Below are positions 9,320 to 19,023 of a DNA stretch of 64,000 nucleotides, one piece after another; position 1 is the stretch's first letter, and each line of letters begins with the position of its first letter. Where the stretch lies: contig CAVZOP010000001.1 of the NCBI GenBank assembly GCA_963776935.1, positions 700,204 through 764,203 on the forward strand, in the 5' to 3' direction. Position numbers and translations under genes: made by a program. The notes beneath the pieces were generated by a model, which saw only the letters and a list, made by a program, of their open reading frames with translations, was not told where the DNA came from and did not search any database. This DNA is from JALOLG01 sp963776935. GTDB taxonomy: Bacteria; Actinomycetota; Acidimicrobiia; Acidimicrobiales; Ilumatobacteraceae.

Positions 9320-9766
9320 TCAGCGGGCAGCGGCGCCCGGGATCGACAGCGGGGCCGGCGACTGGGCGGAGTGGGGGTGGTCGGGTCCGGCGTACACCTT
9401 GAGCTTGGTCAGCATCTGCCGGCCGAGCGGACCCTTGGGCAGCATCCCTCTGACGCTGCGGCGCACTGCGTCTTCCGGCTTGCGGGCCAGCAACTGGGCG
9501 AACGACTCGGACTTGATCCCGCCCGGATAACCACTGTGGCGGTACAGCATGTGGCGCTCGGCCTTGTCGCGGCTCATCACGACCTTGGCGGCGTTGACGA
9601 TGATCACGTGATCGCCCGTGTCGATGTGGGGTGCGAAGATCGGCTTGTGCTTGCCGCGCAGGAGGCGAGCGACCTCGGTGCACAGACGCCCGAGGATCAG
9701 ACCGTCGGCGTCGACGACGTGCCAGTCGTGCTGGATCTCGCTGGCTTTCGGTGTGTACGTGGGCAT
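9320..9766 (-). CDS. rplM: 50S ribosomal protein L13
   Basis: 148 aa. Typical L13 features are HDWHVVDADGLILGRL, GDHVIIVNAAKVV, the YRHSGYPGG loop and the MLPKGPLGRQMLTKLKVYAGPDHPH segment. It is the first gene of the rplM-rpsI pair. A 203-nt gap separates it from truA upstream, which holds a promoter-like element. Confidence 0.98.
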   Translation of the reverse strand: MPTYTPKASEIQHDWHVVDADGLILGRLCTEVARLLRGKHKPIFAPHIDTGDHVIIVNAAKVVMSRDKAERHMLYRHSGYPGGIKSESFAQLLARKPEDAVRRSVRGMLPKGPLGRQMLTKLKVYAGPDHPHSAQSPAPLSIPGAAAR

Positions 9767-9845
9767 CGGGCTACTTCAGATCCTGTCTCGACGACGTGGC
9801 GGCGTCCGCCATTCAGGCGCGGACGGCTGGCACGGGAACCGGGTA

Positions 9846-9875
9846 AGGATACGGGCCGATCCGGCCTGACAGCAA
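9846..9875 (-). promoter_or_regulatory. sigma-70-type promoter for rplM-rpsI
   Basis: On the minus strand TTGCTG (9870-9875) and TATCCT (9846-9851) are separated by 18 bp, about 80 nt upstream of the rplM start. It is the only good pair I see in the 9767-9969 gap, which otherwise shows no gene. Confidence 0.45.
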
Positions 9876-9969
9876 CCAATGTCTGATCGAGCCGGCTCAC
9901 GGTACGGCGGAGCGCCGCACGTCTGGTCGCCGGCTCGGGGCTCGTACCGTGCTCGCGACGCACGACGCT

Positions 9970-10767
9970 TCATTCCCCGTACCCGACGTCCCACAGCACG
10001 AGGCCGGTGGGTGGGGCGACCTGGCCGGCGACGTTGCGGTCGCCGGCGCGCAGGATCGCCCTCACCTCGCCGGCCGTGCGATGACCGAGGCCGACGTCGA
10101 CCATCGTGCCGACGATGCTGCGAACCATCTGGTGGCAGAACGACGTCGCCCGGATGTCGAACCGCAGCATCGCGGTGTCGTCGAGCCTCGACCATCCGGC
10201 GTCGAGCACGCGACGCACGAGGCTCGGCGGCGGTTCGCCCTCGGCCACCTTCGGTCGCCGGCAGAACGACGCGAAGTCGTGCTCGCCGATCAGCGGATCG
10301 CCGGCCGCCTGCATCGCCCAGACGGCGAGCGGCTGGGGCACGTGCCACGACGTCCTCGCCTCGAGCGGGTTCGGCGCCGGATCGTTCCACACGTGGTAGC
10401 GGTAGTGACGGAACTGCGCCGAGAAGCGGGCGTCGAAGTCGGGACTCGCCCATGCCGCGTCACGCACGGCGATCTCGGGCCCGTGCATCTTGTTGACCCG
10501 CCTCGCCAGACCGGCGAGATCGGTGTCGGCCGGGAGGTCGCCGCTGACGACCTGACCCCACGCGTGCACGCCGGCGTCGGTGCGCCCGGCTCCGGTCAAC
10601 TCGACCGGTGTGCGAACGACGAGCGAGATCGCGGCCGACAGCTCACCGAGCACCGTGCGCACGCCGACATTGGGAGCGAACCCGTGAAAGTCGGTCCCGT
10701 CGTAGGCGACGACCGAGCCAGACGCACACCCGGCACGTCCGCCGCCCGGTCGAGTCACGAACGGCAC
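9970..10767 (-). CDS. truA: tRNA pseudouridine(38-40) synthase
   Basis: Isomerises uridines in the anticodon arm of tRNAs. The family signature GAGRTDAGVHAWGQ contains the catalytic Asp. Also present are VAYDGTDFHGFAPN at the N-terminus, RHYRYHVWN, the helix before FCRRPK, and RATSFCHQMVRSIVGTMVDVG near the end. It has 265 aa from a GTG at 10767; a shorter start just before SGSVVAYDGT is possible. It sits downstream of rplQ, the usual rpoA-rplQ-truA order. Confidence 0.95.
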   Translation of the reverse strand: MPFVTRPGGGRAGCASGSVVAYDGTDFHGFAPNVGVRTVLGELSAAISLVVRTPVELTGAGRTDAGVHAWGQVVSGDLPADTDLAGLARRVNKMHGPEIAVRDAAWASPDFDARFSAQFRHYRYHVWNDPAPNPLEARTSWHVPQPLAVWAMQAAGDPLIGEHDFASFCRRPKVAEGEPPPSLVRRVLDAGWSRLDDTAMLRFDIRATSFCHQMVRSIVGTMVDVGLGHRTAGEVRAILRAGDRNVAGQVAPPTGLVLWDVGYGE

Positions 10768-10790
10768 CTCGGCGCTGGGCCCTCAGAAGC

Positions 10791-11156
10791 TCAAACCAAT
10801 TCGATGCGCGCCATCTTGGCGTTGTCGCCTTCGCGCGTGCCGACCTTCAGGATCCGGGTGTAGCCACCGTTGCGCTCGAGATACCGGGGGGCGACGTCGT
10901 TGACGAGCTTGTGGGTCATCTCGCGGTCGCCCAGGTAGCCCTGGATCTGGCGGATGCGGTGGACCCGCATCGGACCGTCCTGGGCCTTCTTGGCCTTGGT
11001 GATCAGCTTCTCGGCGAGTGGACGCAGCGCCTTGGCCTTGGCCTCGGTGGTGGTGATGGCCTCGGCGGCGAACAGCGACGCGGCCAGGTTCGCCATCATC
11101 AGGCGCTCGTGGGCGGAGCTGCCGCCGAAACTGCGGCCGCGACGTGGGGTGGGCAT
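10791..11156 (-). CDS. rplQ: 50S ribosomal protein L17
   Basis: 121 aa, close to the minimal bacterial L17. It starts MPTPRRGRSFGGSSAHERLM and includes the conserved ITTTEAKAKALRPLAEKLITKAK segment. It follows rpoA by 46 nt. Unlike L22, L10 and L4 in this window it carries no acidic C-terminal tail. Confidence 0.97.
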   Translation of the reverse strand: MPTPRRGRSFGGSSAHERLMMANLAASLFAAEAITTTEAKAKALRPLAEKLITKAKKAQDGPMRVHRIRQIQGYLGDREMTHKLVNDVAPRYLERNGGYTRILKVGTREGDNAKMARIELV

Positions 11157-11202
11157 GATTGTTTCTCCGGCGTTCTCGTGGGTTTCGACGTGCTGATGAA
11201 CT

Positions 11203-12137
11203 TCAGCCGCGCAGCGACAGGCCGCGCTCGTCGAGCTTCTCCTTCACCTCGTCCAGGCTCTTCTGCCCGAAGTTGGTGATGTTCAACAGGTCGTCCTCGG
11301 TCTTGGTGAGCAGCTCGCCCACGGTGTTGATCTGCGCCCGCTTCAAGCAGTTGCGGGGGCGCTCCGACAGGTCGAGGTCCTCGATCGGCAGGTCGAGGTC
11401 GGGCGAGCTGGCAGCCGCGTCGACGACCTCGCCGAGCTCGAGACCGTGTGGCTCGTCGCTCAGGCTGGCGACGAGGTCGACCAGCGAGCGCAACGTGGCG
11501 CCGGCCGATGCCAGGGCGTCGCTCGGCGTGACCGCGCCGTCGGTCTCGATCTCGATCACCAGCTTGTCGTAGTTGGTCGACTGCTCGACGCGGGTCGGCT
11601 CGACGTCGAACGAGACGCGGCGGACCGGCGAGAAGATGGCGTCGATCGGGATCACGCCGATCGTGCGTGACTCGACCTCGCGCTGGCTCGACGAGTAGCC
11701 CGCGGCCCTGCTCGACGGTGAGGTCGATGGCGAGACGGGCCTTGCCGTTGAGCGTGGCGATGTGGAGGTCCTTGTTGAGGATCTCGACGTCGGCGGGGCA
11801 CTCGATGTCGCCGGCCGTCACCGACGGCCGGACCGCGCACGTCGAGGCGCAACGTCACGGCATCCTCGGACTCCGACGTGAGCACGATGTCCTTGAAGTT
11901 GAGGATGATGTCGGTGATGTCCTCGGCGACGCCGTTGATGGTGTCGAACTCGTGCAGTGCGTCGTCGAAGCGAACGGCCGTGATGGCGGCACCGGGGATC
12001 GACGACAGCAGGGCGCGGCGCAGTGAGTTGCCGAGCGTGTGGCCGAAGCCGGGCTCGAGGGGGCCGACGGCGAATCGCTGACGGTTGTTGATCTCCTCAC
12101 CGATTGCTTCGACGGTGGGGCGCTGCATGACGAGCAT
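11203..12137 (-). CDS. rpoA: RNA polymerase alpha subunit, two frameshifts
   Basis: The N-terminal assembly domain has the landmark EPGFGHTLGNSLRRALLSSIPG. The C-terminal DNA/activator-binding domain includes LDLSERPRNCLKRAQINTVGELL and ITNFGQKSLDEVKEKL. The frame shifts twice, each needing one base removed: near 11825 (between LDVRGPA and VTAGDIE) and near 11700 (between EQGRG and YSSSQREVE). Corrected, the gene is 933 nt, 310 aa, a normal alpha. It is located between rpsD and rplQ as expected. I judge the shifts to be sequence errors because the protein is essential and both halves are fully conserved. Confidence 0.93.
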
Positions 12138-12182
12138 GGGCTGCCGGGTCCTTTCTGACGCTGACGATCGGCTGGATGACTG

Positions 12183-12800
12183 TTACTTGGAGTACAGCTC
12201 GACGATGAGCTGCTCGCGGACGGGCACGTCGATGTGCTCGCGCTGGGGGAGGTCGCGGACGGTGACCTGCTTGCCGCCGTCACCGGCTTCGAGCCAACCG
12301 ACGACGTTGCGATCGAGCACGTCGATGTTGTGTTGGATGACGATCATGCCGCGGGCCTTCGGTGACAACGAGACGATGTCGCCCTTGCGGCCGCGGTAGC
12401 TCGGGATGTCGACGCGCTTGCCGTTGACGTTGACCAGCCCGTGGTTCACGAACTGGCGGGCCTGCGGGCGGGTGCTCGCCCAGCCGGCGCGGTAGACGAT
12501 GTTGTCGAGACGCAGCTCGAGCAGGCGCAGCAGGTTCTCGCCGCTCGGACCGCTGAGGCGGGTGGCTTCCTCGTAGGTCTTGCGGAACTGCCGCTCGAGG
12601 AGACCGTAGATGTACTTCGCCTTCTGCTTCTCCTGCAGCTGGGCGAGGTACTCACTGCCGGCGTTGCGGCGGCGTGTGCGGCCGTGGGCGCCCGGTGGGA
12701 ACGGACGGCGCTCGAGGGCCTTGCGGCCCTTCTCGTTCTCGAAGATGTTGACGCCGAGGCGACGCGTGACGCGCACCTTGGGACCTGTGTAACGAGCCAT
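12183..12800 (-). CDS. rpsD: 30S ribosomal protein S4
   Basis: 205 aa. MARYTGPKVRVTRRLG start, the RRFPPGAHGRTRRR loop, and an S4 RNA-binding domain with RLDNIVYRAGWASTRPQARQFVNHGLVNVNGK. It has no zinc-binding Cys cluster (C-minus form). It lies between rpsK and rpoA. Confidence 0.98.
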   Translation of the reverse strand: MARYTGPKVRVTRRLGVNIFENEKGRKALERRPFPPGAHGRTRRRNAGSEYLAQLQEKQKAKYIYGLLERQFRKTYEEATRLSGPSGENLLRLLELRLDNIVYRAGWASTRPQARQFVNHGLVNVNGKRVDIPSYRGRKGDIVSLSPKARGMIVIQHNIDVLDRNVVGWLEAGDGGKQVTVRDLPQREHIDVPVREQLIVELYSK

Positions 12801-12806
12801 CGCGGA

Positions 12807-13205
12807 TCAGCCCCTCCGACGCTTCGGCTGGCGGCAACCGTTGTGCGGCACCGGGGTGACGTCCTTGATCGAGGTGACCTCGATGCCGGTGTTCTGGATC
12901 GAGCGGACCGCGGTGTCGCGCCCGGAGCCCGGGCCCTTCACCTGGACCTCGGCGCGGCGCAGGCCGTGCTCCATGGCGGCGCGGGCGGCGCGCTCGGCGG
13001 CGAGCTGAGCGGCGAACGGGGTGCTCTTGCGCGACCCCTTGAACCCGACGGCGCCGGACGACGCCCACGAGAGCACGTTGCCCTCGGTGTCGGTGATCGA
13101 CACGATCGTGTTGTTGAACGAGCTCTTGATGTGCACCACCCCGGTGGACACGTTCTTGCGGTCACGCTTGCGGGGACGGCGCCCAGCTGGCTTCGGTTTG
13201 GCCAT
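12807..13205 (-). CDS. rpsK: 30S ribosomal protein S11
   Basis: 132 aa. VHIKSSFNNTIVSITDTEGN and the C-terminal DVTPVPHNGCRQPKRRRG are invariant S11 motifs. The gap to rpsD is 6 nt, so tight cotranslation is expected. Confidence 0.98.
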   Translation of the reverse strand: MAKPKPAGRRPRKRDRKNVSTGVVHIKSSFNNTIVSITDTEGNVLSWASSGAVGFKGSRKSTPFAAQLAAERAARAAMEHGLRRAEVQVKGPGSGRDTAVRSIQNTGIEVTSIKDVTPVPHNGCRQPKRRRG

Positions 13206-13208
13206 CGC

Positions 13209-13589
13209 TTACTTCCTCACAGCCTTCTTCTTGTTGGCAACCGTGCGCTTGGGACCCTTGCGCGTGCGGGCGTTGGTGTGTGTGCGCTGACCGCGGACCG
13301 GGAGGCCCTTGCGGTGCCGGACGCCCTGGTGGCATCCGATCTCGATCTTGCGCTTGATGTCGGTCTGGACGTCGCGGCGCAGGTCGCCCTCGATCGTCAG
13401 GTGCTCGTCGACGTAGGCGCGGATCTTGGTCACCTCGTCGTCGGTGAGTGACGAGACCTTGGTGTCGCGATCGAGCCCGACCTCGGAGATGATCTTCTGG
13501 GCAGTCGGCTTGCCGATCCCGAAGATGTAGGTGAGCGAGATCTCGAGCCGCTTCTCCCGGGGGATGTCGACGCCTGCGATACGTGCCAT
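13209..13589 (-). CDS. rpsM: 30S ribosomal protein S13
   Basis: 126 aa from the ATG at 13589. MARIAGVDIPREKR is the canonical N-terminus. GIGKPTAQKII forms the helix-two-turn-helix region and the basic tail GLPVRGQRTHTNARTRKGP contacts tRNA. Longer in-frame extensions would run through rpmJ and are rejected. The gap to rpsK is 3 nt. Confidence 0.98.
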   Translation of the reverse strand: MARIAGVDIPREKRLEISLTYIFGIGKPTAQKIISEVGLDRDTKVSSLTDDEVTKIRAYVDEHLTIEGDLRRDVQTDIKRKIEIGCHQGVRHRKGLPVRGQRTHTNARTRKGPKRTVANKKKAVRK

Positions 13590-13626
13590 ATCTGGTCTTG
13601 CCTCTTCTCCTCTATCGACTCTCGGG

Positions 13627-13740
13627 TCAGCCCTGGCGCTGCTTGTGGCGCGGGTTCTCGCAGATGACCCGGACGCGCCCATGGCGGCGGATCACCTTGC
13701 ACTTCTCGCACATCTTCTTGACGCTGGGACGGACCTTCAC
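13627..13740 (-). CDS. rpmJ: 50S ribosomal protein L36
   Basis: 37 aa with a GTG start: VKVRPSVKKMCEKCKVIRRH. Cys11, Cys14, Cys27 and His32 form the complete zinc ribbon of the C-plus type. It lies 13 nt after infA and 37 nt before rpsM. Confidence 0.97.
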   Translation of the reverse strand: MKVRPSVKKMCEKCKVIRRHGRVRVICENPRHKQRQG

Positions 13741-13753
13741 GGCGACTTCTCTC

Positions 13754-13978
13754 TCACTTGTACCGGTACGTGATGCGACCTCTGGTGAGGTCGTACGGGG
13801 TGAGCTCGACCTGCACCTTGTCGCCGGGAAGGATGCGGATGTAGTGCATCCTCATCTTGCCGGAGATGTGAGCCAGCACCTTGTGGCCATTCTCCAACTC
13901 GACGCGGAACATCGCGTTCGGGAGCGACTCGACGATCGTGCCCTCGAGAACGATCGCGTCTTCCTTCGGCTTCGGCAG
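13754..13978 (-). CDS. infA: translation initiation factor IF-1, probable CTG start
   Basis: An OB-fold factor that binds the 30S A site. The coding frame reads LPNAMFRVELENGHKVLAH, ISGKMRMHYIRILPGD and ELTPYDLTRGRITYRYK, covering all of IF-1 in 74 aa. No ATG, GTG or TTG exists at the expected N-terminus; the frame there is CTG-CCG-AAG-CCG (LPKPKED). A GAGGAG Shine-Dalgarno stands 6 nt upstream of that CTG. I therefore place the start at CTG 13978; this rare start could be regulatory. The ATG further in would remove the first strand. The gene heads the infA-rpmJ-rpsM-rpsK-rpsD-rpoA-rplQ transcription unit with a promoter at 14124-14152. Confidence 0.9.
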   Translation of the reverse strand: MPKPKEDAIVLEGTIVESLPNAMFRVELENGHKVLAHISGKMRMHYIRILPGDKVQVELTPYDLTRGRITYRYK

Positions 13979-14123
13979 AGGATTCTCCTCACTAGATTTC
14001 GACTACGTTTTCACTGCGGTCCCGACCGGCGGCGACGAACGCACGACGATCAAGACCCTCGGGTACGGCTGGCGCTGTACGGCGGGCACGGACAACCGCG
14101 GCCTGGTGACAGGCCGACCTACG

Positions 14124-14152
14124 ATGCTACCGGCGGCTGGCCCGAACGCCAA
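14124..14152 (-). promoter_or_regulatory. sigma-70-type promoter for the infA operon
   Basis: Minus strand TTGGCG (14147-14152), 17-bp spacer, TAGCAT (14124-14129), about 145 nt upstream of infA. The same TAGCAT -10 recurs ahead of rplC and rpoB. The 13979-14190 gap otherwise shows no gene; map, often found here, is absent. Confidence 0.6.
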
Positions 14153-14190
14153 TCGTCGGCCGGACCGGGAGACGGGTGATTTGCGCCACC

Positions 14191-14847
14191 TCAGCGGCGC
14201 GACTCGACGACGTCGGTGAGCCGTCGGAACACGTGGTCGGGATGGCCCACCCCGTTGACGACCGCCAGGCGGCCCTGGCGCCCGTAGTACTCGATCAGCG
14301 GGGCGGTCTGGGTCTCGTACAGGTCGAGGCGGCGGTTGACGGCGTCGGGGGTGTCGTCGTCGCGCTGCATCACGTCACCGCCGCAGACCTCGCAGATCCA
14401 GGGCGAACGCTCGGTCCCCGTGCCCGTGTAGTTGGTGCCGCAGTCGCGGCAGACCCGCCGGGCCGAGATCCGCTCGATCACGATCTCGCGGGGCACGTCG
14501 AGGTCGATCACCACCATGATCGGGCGCTCGGCGGTGATCGCGTCGAGCGCCTTGGCCTGGGCGACCGTGCGCGGGAACCCGTCGAGGATGTAGCCGCGGG
14601 TGACCGCGTCGTCGCGGGCGAGCCGGTCCTCGACGAGCCCGATCATGATGTCGTCGCCGACGAGCGCGCCCGAGTCCATGATCTCTTTCGCCATCAGGCC
14701 GAGCTCGGTGCGCTCGCGGACGGAACTGCGCAGCATGTCGCCCGTCGAGATGTGCGGCACGACGTAGTGGCGCGACATACGTACGCACTGGGTGCCCTTG
14801 CCGGCACCCTGCCGGCCGAGGATGATGAGCCGCGCTCCCGGGATCAT
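14191..14847 (-). CDS. adk: adenylate kinase
   Basis: Interconverts ATP + AMP and 2 ADP. 218 aa. The P-loop reads GRQGAGKGTQ (usually GPPGAGKGTQ). HISTGDMLR, GYILDGFPRT and the LID zinc motif CRDCG...CEVCGG are present, so this is the long, zinc-binding LID form. The ATG at 14847 lies 14 nt after secY. The next gene downstream is infA without an intervening map gene. Confidence 0.96.
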   Translation of the reverse strand: MIPGARLIILGRQGAGKGTQCVRMSRHYVVPHISTGDMLRSSVRERTELGLMAKEIMDSGALVGDDIMIGLVEDRLARDDAVTRGYILDGFPRTVAQAKALDAITAERPIMVVIDLDVPREIVIERISARRVCRDCGTNYTGTGTERSPWICEVCGGDVMQRDDDTPDAVNRRLDLYETQTAPLIEYYGRQGRLAVVNGVGHPDHVFRRLTDVVESRR

Positions 14848-14861
14848 GGAGCGACCTTCCT

Positions 14862-16178
14862 CTACTTGAGGAAGCCCTCGTAGTTGCGCAACATCAACTG
14901 GCTGTCGATCTGGCGCATCAACTCGAGTGCCACGCCGACCGAGATGAGCACACTCGTGCCGGCGAACGGGAAGCGATCGACGTCGGCTGCCCACAGCACG
15001 ATGTACGGGAGGATGGCGATGATGGCGATGAACACCGCTCCGGGGAGGGTGATGCGGTTGACGGCCTTGGCGAGGTAGCGCTCGGTCTGCGGTCCGGGGC
15101 GCACGCCGGGGATGAACCCACCCTGACGGCGGATCTGGTCGGCCTGACGGACCGGGTCGAAGGCGATCGAGTTGTAGAAGTACGCGAAGGCGATGATCAG
15201 CAACGCGAACAACGTGACGTACACGACGTTCTGGCTGTTGAGGATGTACCGGTCGACGTACTCGACGATCGTGCCCCGCCAGCCCTCACCGCTGCCGAGG
15301 AAGCTCGCCAGGATCGCCGGCAGCAGCAGGATCGAGCTGGCGAAGATGATCGGGATGACGCCCGACTGGTTGACCTTGAGCGGGATGTACGTGTTCTGGC
15401 CGCCCATCATGCGACGGCCCACCACACGTTTGGCGAACTGCACCGGGATGCGTCGTTGACCGAGCTCGACGAACACGACGGCGATGATGATCAGGATCGT
15501 CAGCACGATCATCGCCACGAACCAGAACACCTTGTCGAGCTGCAGGATCGCGTAGAAGCCGCTCGGCAGACCGGAGGCGACCGAGGCGAAGATGATCATC
15601 GACATGCCGTTGCCGATGCCGCGCTGCGAGATCAGCTCGCCCATCCACATCAGCACCGCGGTGCCCGCGACGAGCGTGGGGATGATGAGGTAGCCGCGCG
15701 GCCAGATCCCGTCGGGCAGGAGCGGCACCGAGGGTGCCTGGACCGCCGAGAAGAACGCGCCACCGCCACCGGTGCCGAACAGGAACACGAGCACGGTCGC
15801 TTGCAGCGTCGCCAGGGCGATCGTGACGTACCGGGTGTACTGGGTGATCTTGCGCTGACCGACGGCGCCCTGCTGCTGGAGCTCCTCGAGCTTGGGGATG
15901 ACGACCCCCAGCACCTGCATGATGATGCTGGCGGTGATGTACGGCATGATGCCGAGGGCGAAGATCGAGAAGCTCTCGAAGGCGCCGCCCGAGAACAGGT
16001 TGAACAACCCGAGCGCGCCGTTCTGGGCACCTTCGCGGAGTTGATCGATGGCGATCGAGTCGACACCCGGGACGCGGATCGCGGCCCCCACCCGGTAGAG
16101 CGCGATGATCATCATCGTGAACAGGACCTTGTTGCGAAGGTCCTCCACCTTGAAGATGTTCTTGAGGTTGGCGATCAC
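14862..16178 (-). CDS. secY: Sec translocon channel subunit SecY
   Basis: 438 aa integral membrane protein with about ten hydrophobic segments. Recognisable are the N-terminal LRNKVLFTMMIIALYRVGAAI, the plug region after GVDSIAI, GIGNGMSMIIFASV, and the cytoplasmic loop IRRQGGFIPGVRPG. It forms the export channel with SecE, also encoded in this window. It is preceded by 134 nt containing a TAGCGT-like -10 at about 16275, so it may have its own promoter in addition to read-through from rplO. Confidence 0.97.
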   Translation of the reverse strand: MIANLKNIFKVEDLRNKVLFTMMIIALYRVGAAIRVPGVDSIAIDQLREGAQNGALGLFNLFSGGAFESFSIFALGIMPYITASIIMQVLGVVIPKLEELQQQGAVGQRKITQYTRYVTIALATLQATVLVFLFGTGGGGAFFSAVQAPSVPLLPDGIWPRGYLIIPTLVAGTAVLMWMGELISQRGIGNGMSMIIFASVASGLPSGFYAILQLDKVFWFVAMIVLTILIIIAVVFVELGQRRIPVQFAKRVVGRRMMGGQNTYIPLKVNQSGVIPIIFASSILLLPAILASFLGSGEGWRGTIVEYVDRYILNSQNVVYVTLFALLIIAFAYFYNSIAFDPVRQADQIRRQGGFIPGVRPGPQTERYLAKAVNRITLPGAVFIAIIAILPYIVLWAADVDRFPFAGTSVLISVGVALELMRQIDSQLMLRNYEGFLK

Positions 16179-16312
16179 GGAGTGGGATACCTCAACATCG
16201 AGGGAGGGAAGTCATGGATGTCGACGCCGTGACGGCGCCGATCTGGTCGTGACGAGCGGCTGTGAGTGCCGCTGCACGCTAGCAGTGGGCTGGTTCACAC
16301 ACTCAGCGCCGA

Positions 16313-16819
16313 TCACCTGTTGGCGAACTGGTTGCCCTGCACTGGCGGCCGCCCGGCCTTGCCTTCCTCGCGGAACGGCAGGGGGACGAGCGTGACCGAA
16401 CCACCGGCGGCGACGATCGCCGACTCGGCGGCCTTCGAGACGGCGTGGGCGTGGACGTCGACCTTCGAGTTGATCTCGCCGCGGGCGAGGATCTTGACGA
16501 ACGCGCCCTTGCGAACGACGCCCCGCGCCACGAGCATGTCGAGCGTCACCGTCGACTCGTCGAGGTCGCCCAGCGTGTGCAAGTTGACCGCCGAGTACTC
16601 GACGCGGAACGGGTTGTTGAAGCCCTTGAGCTTCGGGACGCGCTGCTTGAGCGGCATCTGGCCACCCTCGAAGCCGCGTCGCACCGTGTTGCGGGCGTGC
16701 TGGCCCTTGTGACCGCGGCCGGCGGTCTTGCCGCCCTTGCCGCCGATGCCACGACCGACGCGCTTGGCCTTCTTGGTGGCACCCGGCGCCGGGGCGAGGT
16801 CGTGGACGCGCATGATCAA
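16313..16819 (-). CDS. rplO: 50S ribosomal protein L15
   Basis: 168 aa. MRVHDLAPAPGATKKAKRVGRG and the GGKTAGRGHKGQHARN loop are typical of L15, followed by the FEGGQMPLKQRVPKLKGF segment. It overlaps rpmD by 4 nt (ATGA). Confidence 0.97.
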   Translation of the reverse strand: MIMRVHDLAPAPGATKKAKRVGRGIGGKGGKTAGRGHKGQHARNTVRRGFEGGQMPLKQRVPKLKGFNNPFRVEYSAVNLHTLGDLDESTVTLDMLVARGVVRKGAFVKILARGEINSKVDVHAHAVSKAAESAIVAAGGSVTLVPLPFREEGKAGRPPVQGNQFANR

Positions 16820-17036
16820 TCGGTTCCCTTGCTTGATGGGTTCGCTTCGCTCACGGTGTCGACGTGAATGAGGTGCGGGACGCGGGCGATCATGCCGCGG
16901 ATCTCGGGGCGATCGGGCAGCGTGTTCGTCTTGCCGATCCGTCCGAGGCCGAGGGCGCGCAGCGTGCCGCGGGCCTTGGGCTTGGAGCCGATCCCGGAGC
17001 GCACCTGGGTGACGGTGATTTGCTTTTCGGCCGTGC

Positions 17037-17040
<4 letters not shown>
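16816..17040 (-). CDS. rpmD: 50S ribosomal protein L30
   Basis: 74 aa: ITVTQVRSGIGSKPKARGTLRALGL is the L30 N-terminal fold. The last ~13 residues (TVSEANPSSKGTD) are encoded partly by a TTCGCTTCGCTCAC element that resembles a repeat found elsewhere in the window. It overlaps rpsE by 4 nt. Confidence 0.95.
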
Positions 17041-17659
<619 letters not shown>

Positions 17660-17660
<1 letters not shown>

Positions 17661-18028
17661 CAGAACTCCAAACCTGCTTCTCGGGCTGCCGCCGCCACGG
17701 CGGCGATGCGCCCGTGGTAGCCGAAGCCACCTCGATCGAACACGACCTGCTCGACGCCGGCGGCCTTGGCGCGTTCGGCGATGAGGGTACCGAGGCGAGT
17801 GGCCGCTGCGACCGAGCCGCCGCTGCCGGCGGCGCGCTGGTCGGGCTCGATGGTCGACGCCGCGGTGAGCGTGCGCCCGGCGTCGTCGTCGATCACCTGC
17901 ACCGTGAGGTGCTTGTTCGACCGGTACACGGCCAGGCGGGGACGCTCGGCGGTGCCGTGGATCTTCTTGCGGACGCGGCGGTGACGCCGGAGGCGTCCCT
18001 CACGTCGAGTCTTGGCGATGTCAGTCAT
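17660..18028 (-). CDS. rplR: 50S ribosomal protein L18
   Basis: 122 aa. RRVRKKIHGTAERPRLAVYRSNKH and the C-terminal VVFDRGGFGYHGRIAAVAAAAREAGLEF identify the 5S rRNA-binding protein L18. Confidence 0.97.
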
Positions 18029-18050
18029 GACGAACTCCCAGATGCTCTGG

Positions 18051-18593
18051 TCACTTCTTGCCGGCCTTGCCGGCCTTGCGCAGGACGCGCTCGCCGGTGT
18101 AGCGGACGCCCTTGCCCTTGTACGGCTCTGGCTTGCGGATGCTGCGGATGTTGGCGGCGACCTGGCCGACGACTTCCTTGTCGATGCCGGTCACGACGAC
18201 CTGCGTCGCCGTCGGCACCTCGAACGAGATGCCCTCGGGCGCCGTGACGTTGACCGGGTGGCTGAAGCCGAGCGCCAGCTTGATCGCGTTCGGGCCCTGC
18301 GCCTCGGCGCGGTAGCCGACCCCGACGATGTCGAGTTGCTTGCGGAACCCGTCGGTGACACCGAGGACCATGTTGTTGACGAGGCTGCGGGTGAGACCGT
18401 GCAGGGCGCGGCTGTTGCGCTCGTCGTCGGGCCGCTCGACGAGCAGCGTCGAATCCTCTTGGCGGACGGTGATCTCGCCCGGGATGGCGCGGCTCAACGT
18501 GCCCTTCGGCCCCTTGACCGTGATCGTGCGGCCGTCGACCGCCACGTCGACGCCGGCTGGAAGAGTGATCGGTGCCTTACCGATGCGAGACAT
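18051..18593 (-). CDS. rplF: 50S ribosomal protein L6
   Basis: 180 aa with the two L6 folds: MSRIGKAPITLPAGV at the N-terminus and the C-terminal IRSIRKPEPYKGKGVRYTGE signature. It is spaced 22 nt before rplR. Confidence 0.98.
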   Translation of the reverse strand: MSRIGKAPITLPAGVDVAVDGRTITVKGPKGTLSRAIPGEITVRQEDSTLLVERPDDERNSRALHGLTRSLVNNMVLGVTDGFRKQLDIVGVGYRAEAQGPNAIKLALGFSHPVNVTAPEGISFEVPTATQVVVTGIDKEVVGQVAANIRSIRKPEPYKGKGVRYTGERVLRKAGKAGKK

Positions 18594-18611
18594 ATCGAGT
18601 TCCTCTCACCA

Positions 18612-19013
18612 TCACCAGACGTAACACAGGACTTCGCCGCCGACCTTGCGGCGGCGCGCCTCGCGGTCGGTCATCAGCCCGTGGCTGGTGGACAGGACGG
18701 CCACGCCGAGTCCGCCGAGAACGCGCGGAACGGAGTCGGCCTTGCGGTACACGCGCAGGCCGGGCGTGGAGATGCGGCGCAGGCCGGAGATCGTGCGCGC
18801 CCGCTCCGGCGAGTACTTCATCCGGATCGTGAGCACGTCGCCGGGGCCGGCGGTCGCAGGTGCGACCTCGAACCCGCCGATGTAGCCCTCCTGCTCGAGG
18901 ATCTTGGCGAGCGCGATCTTCTGCTTCGACGATGGCATCCGCACCTCGTCGTGCATGGCCGTGTTGGCGTTGCGGACGCGGGTGAGCATGTCGGCGATGG
19001 GGTCGGTCAGCAT
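18612..19013 (-). CDS. rpsH: 30S ribosomal protein S8
   Basis: 133 aa. MLTDPIADMLTRVRNANTA start; the C-terminal motif STSHGLMTDREARRRKVGGE binds helix 21 of 16S rRNA. It lies between rplF and rpsZ. Confidence 0.98.
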   Translation of the reverse strand: MLTDPIADMLTRVRNANTAMHDEVRMPSSKQKIALAKILEQEGYIGGFEVAPATAGPGDVLTIRMKYSPERARTISGLRRISTPGLRVYRKADSVPRVLGGLGVAVLSTSHGLMTDREARRRKVGGEVLCYVW

Positions 19014-19023
19014 GTTTCCTCCC

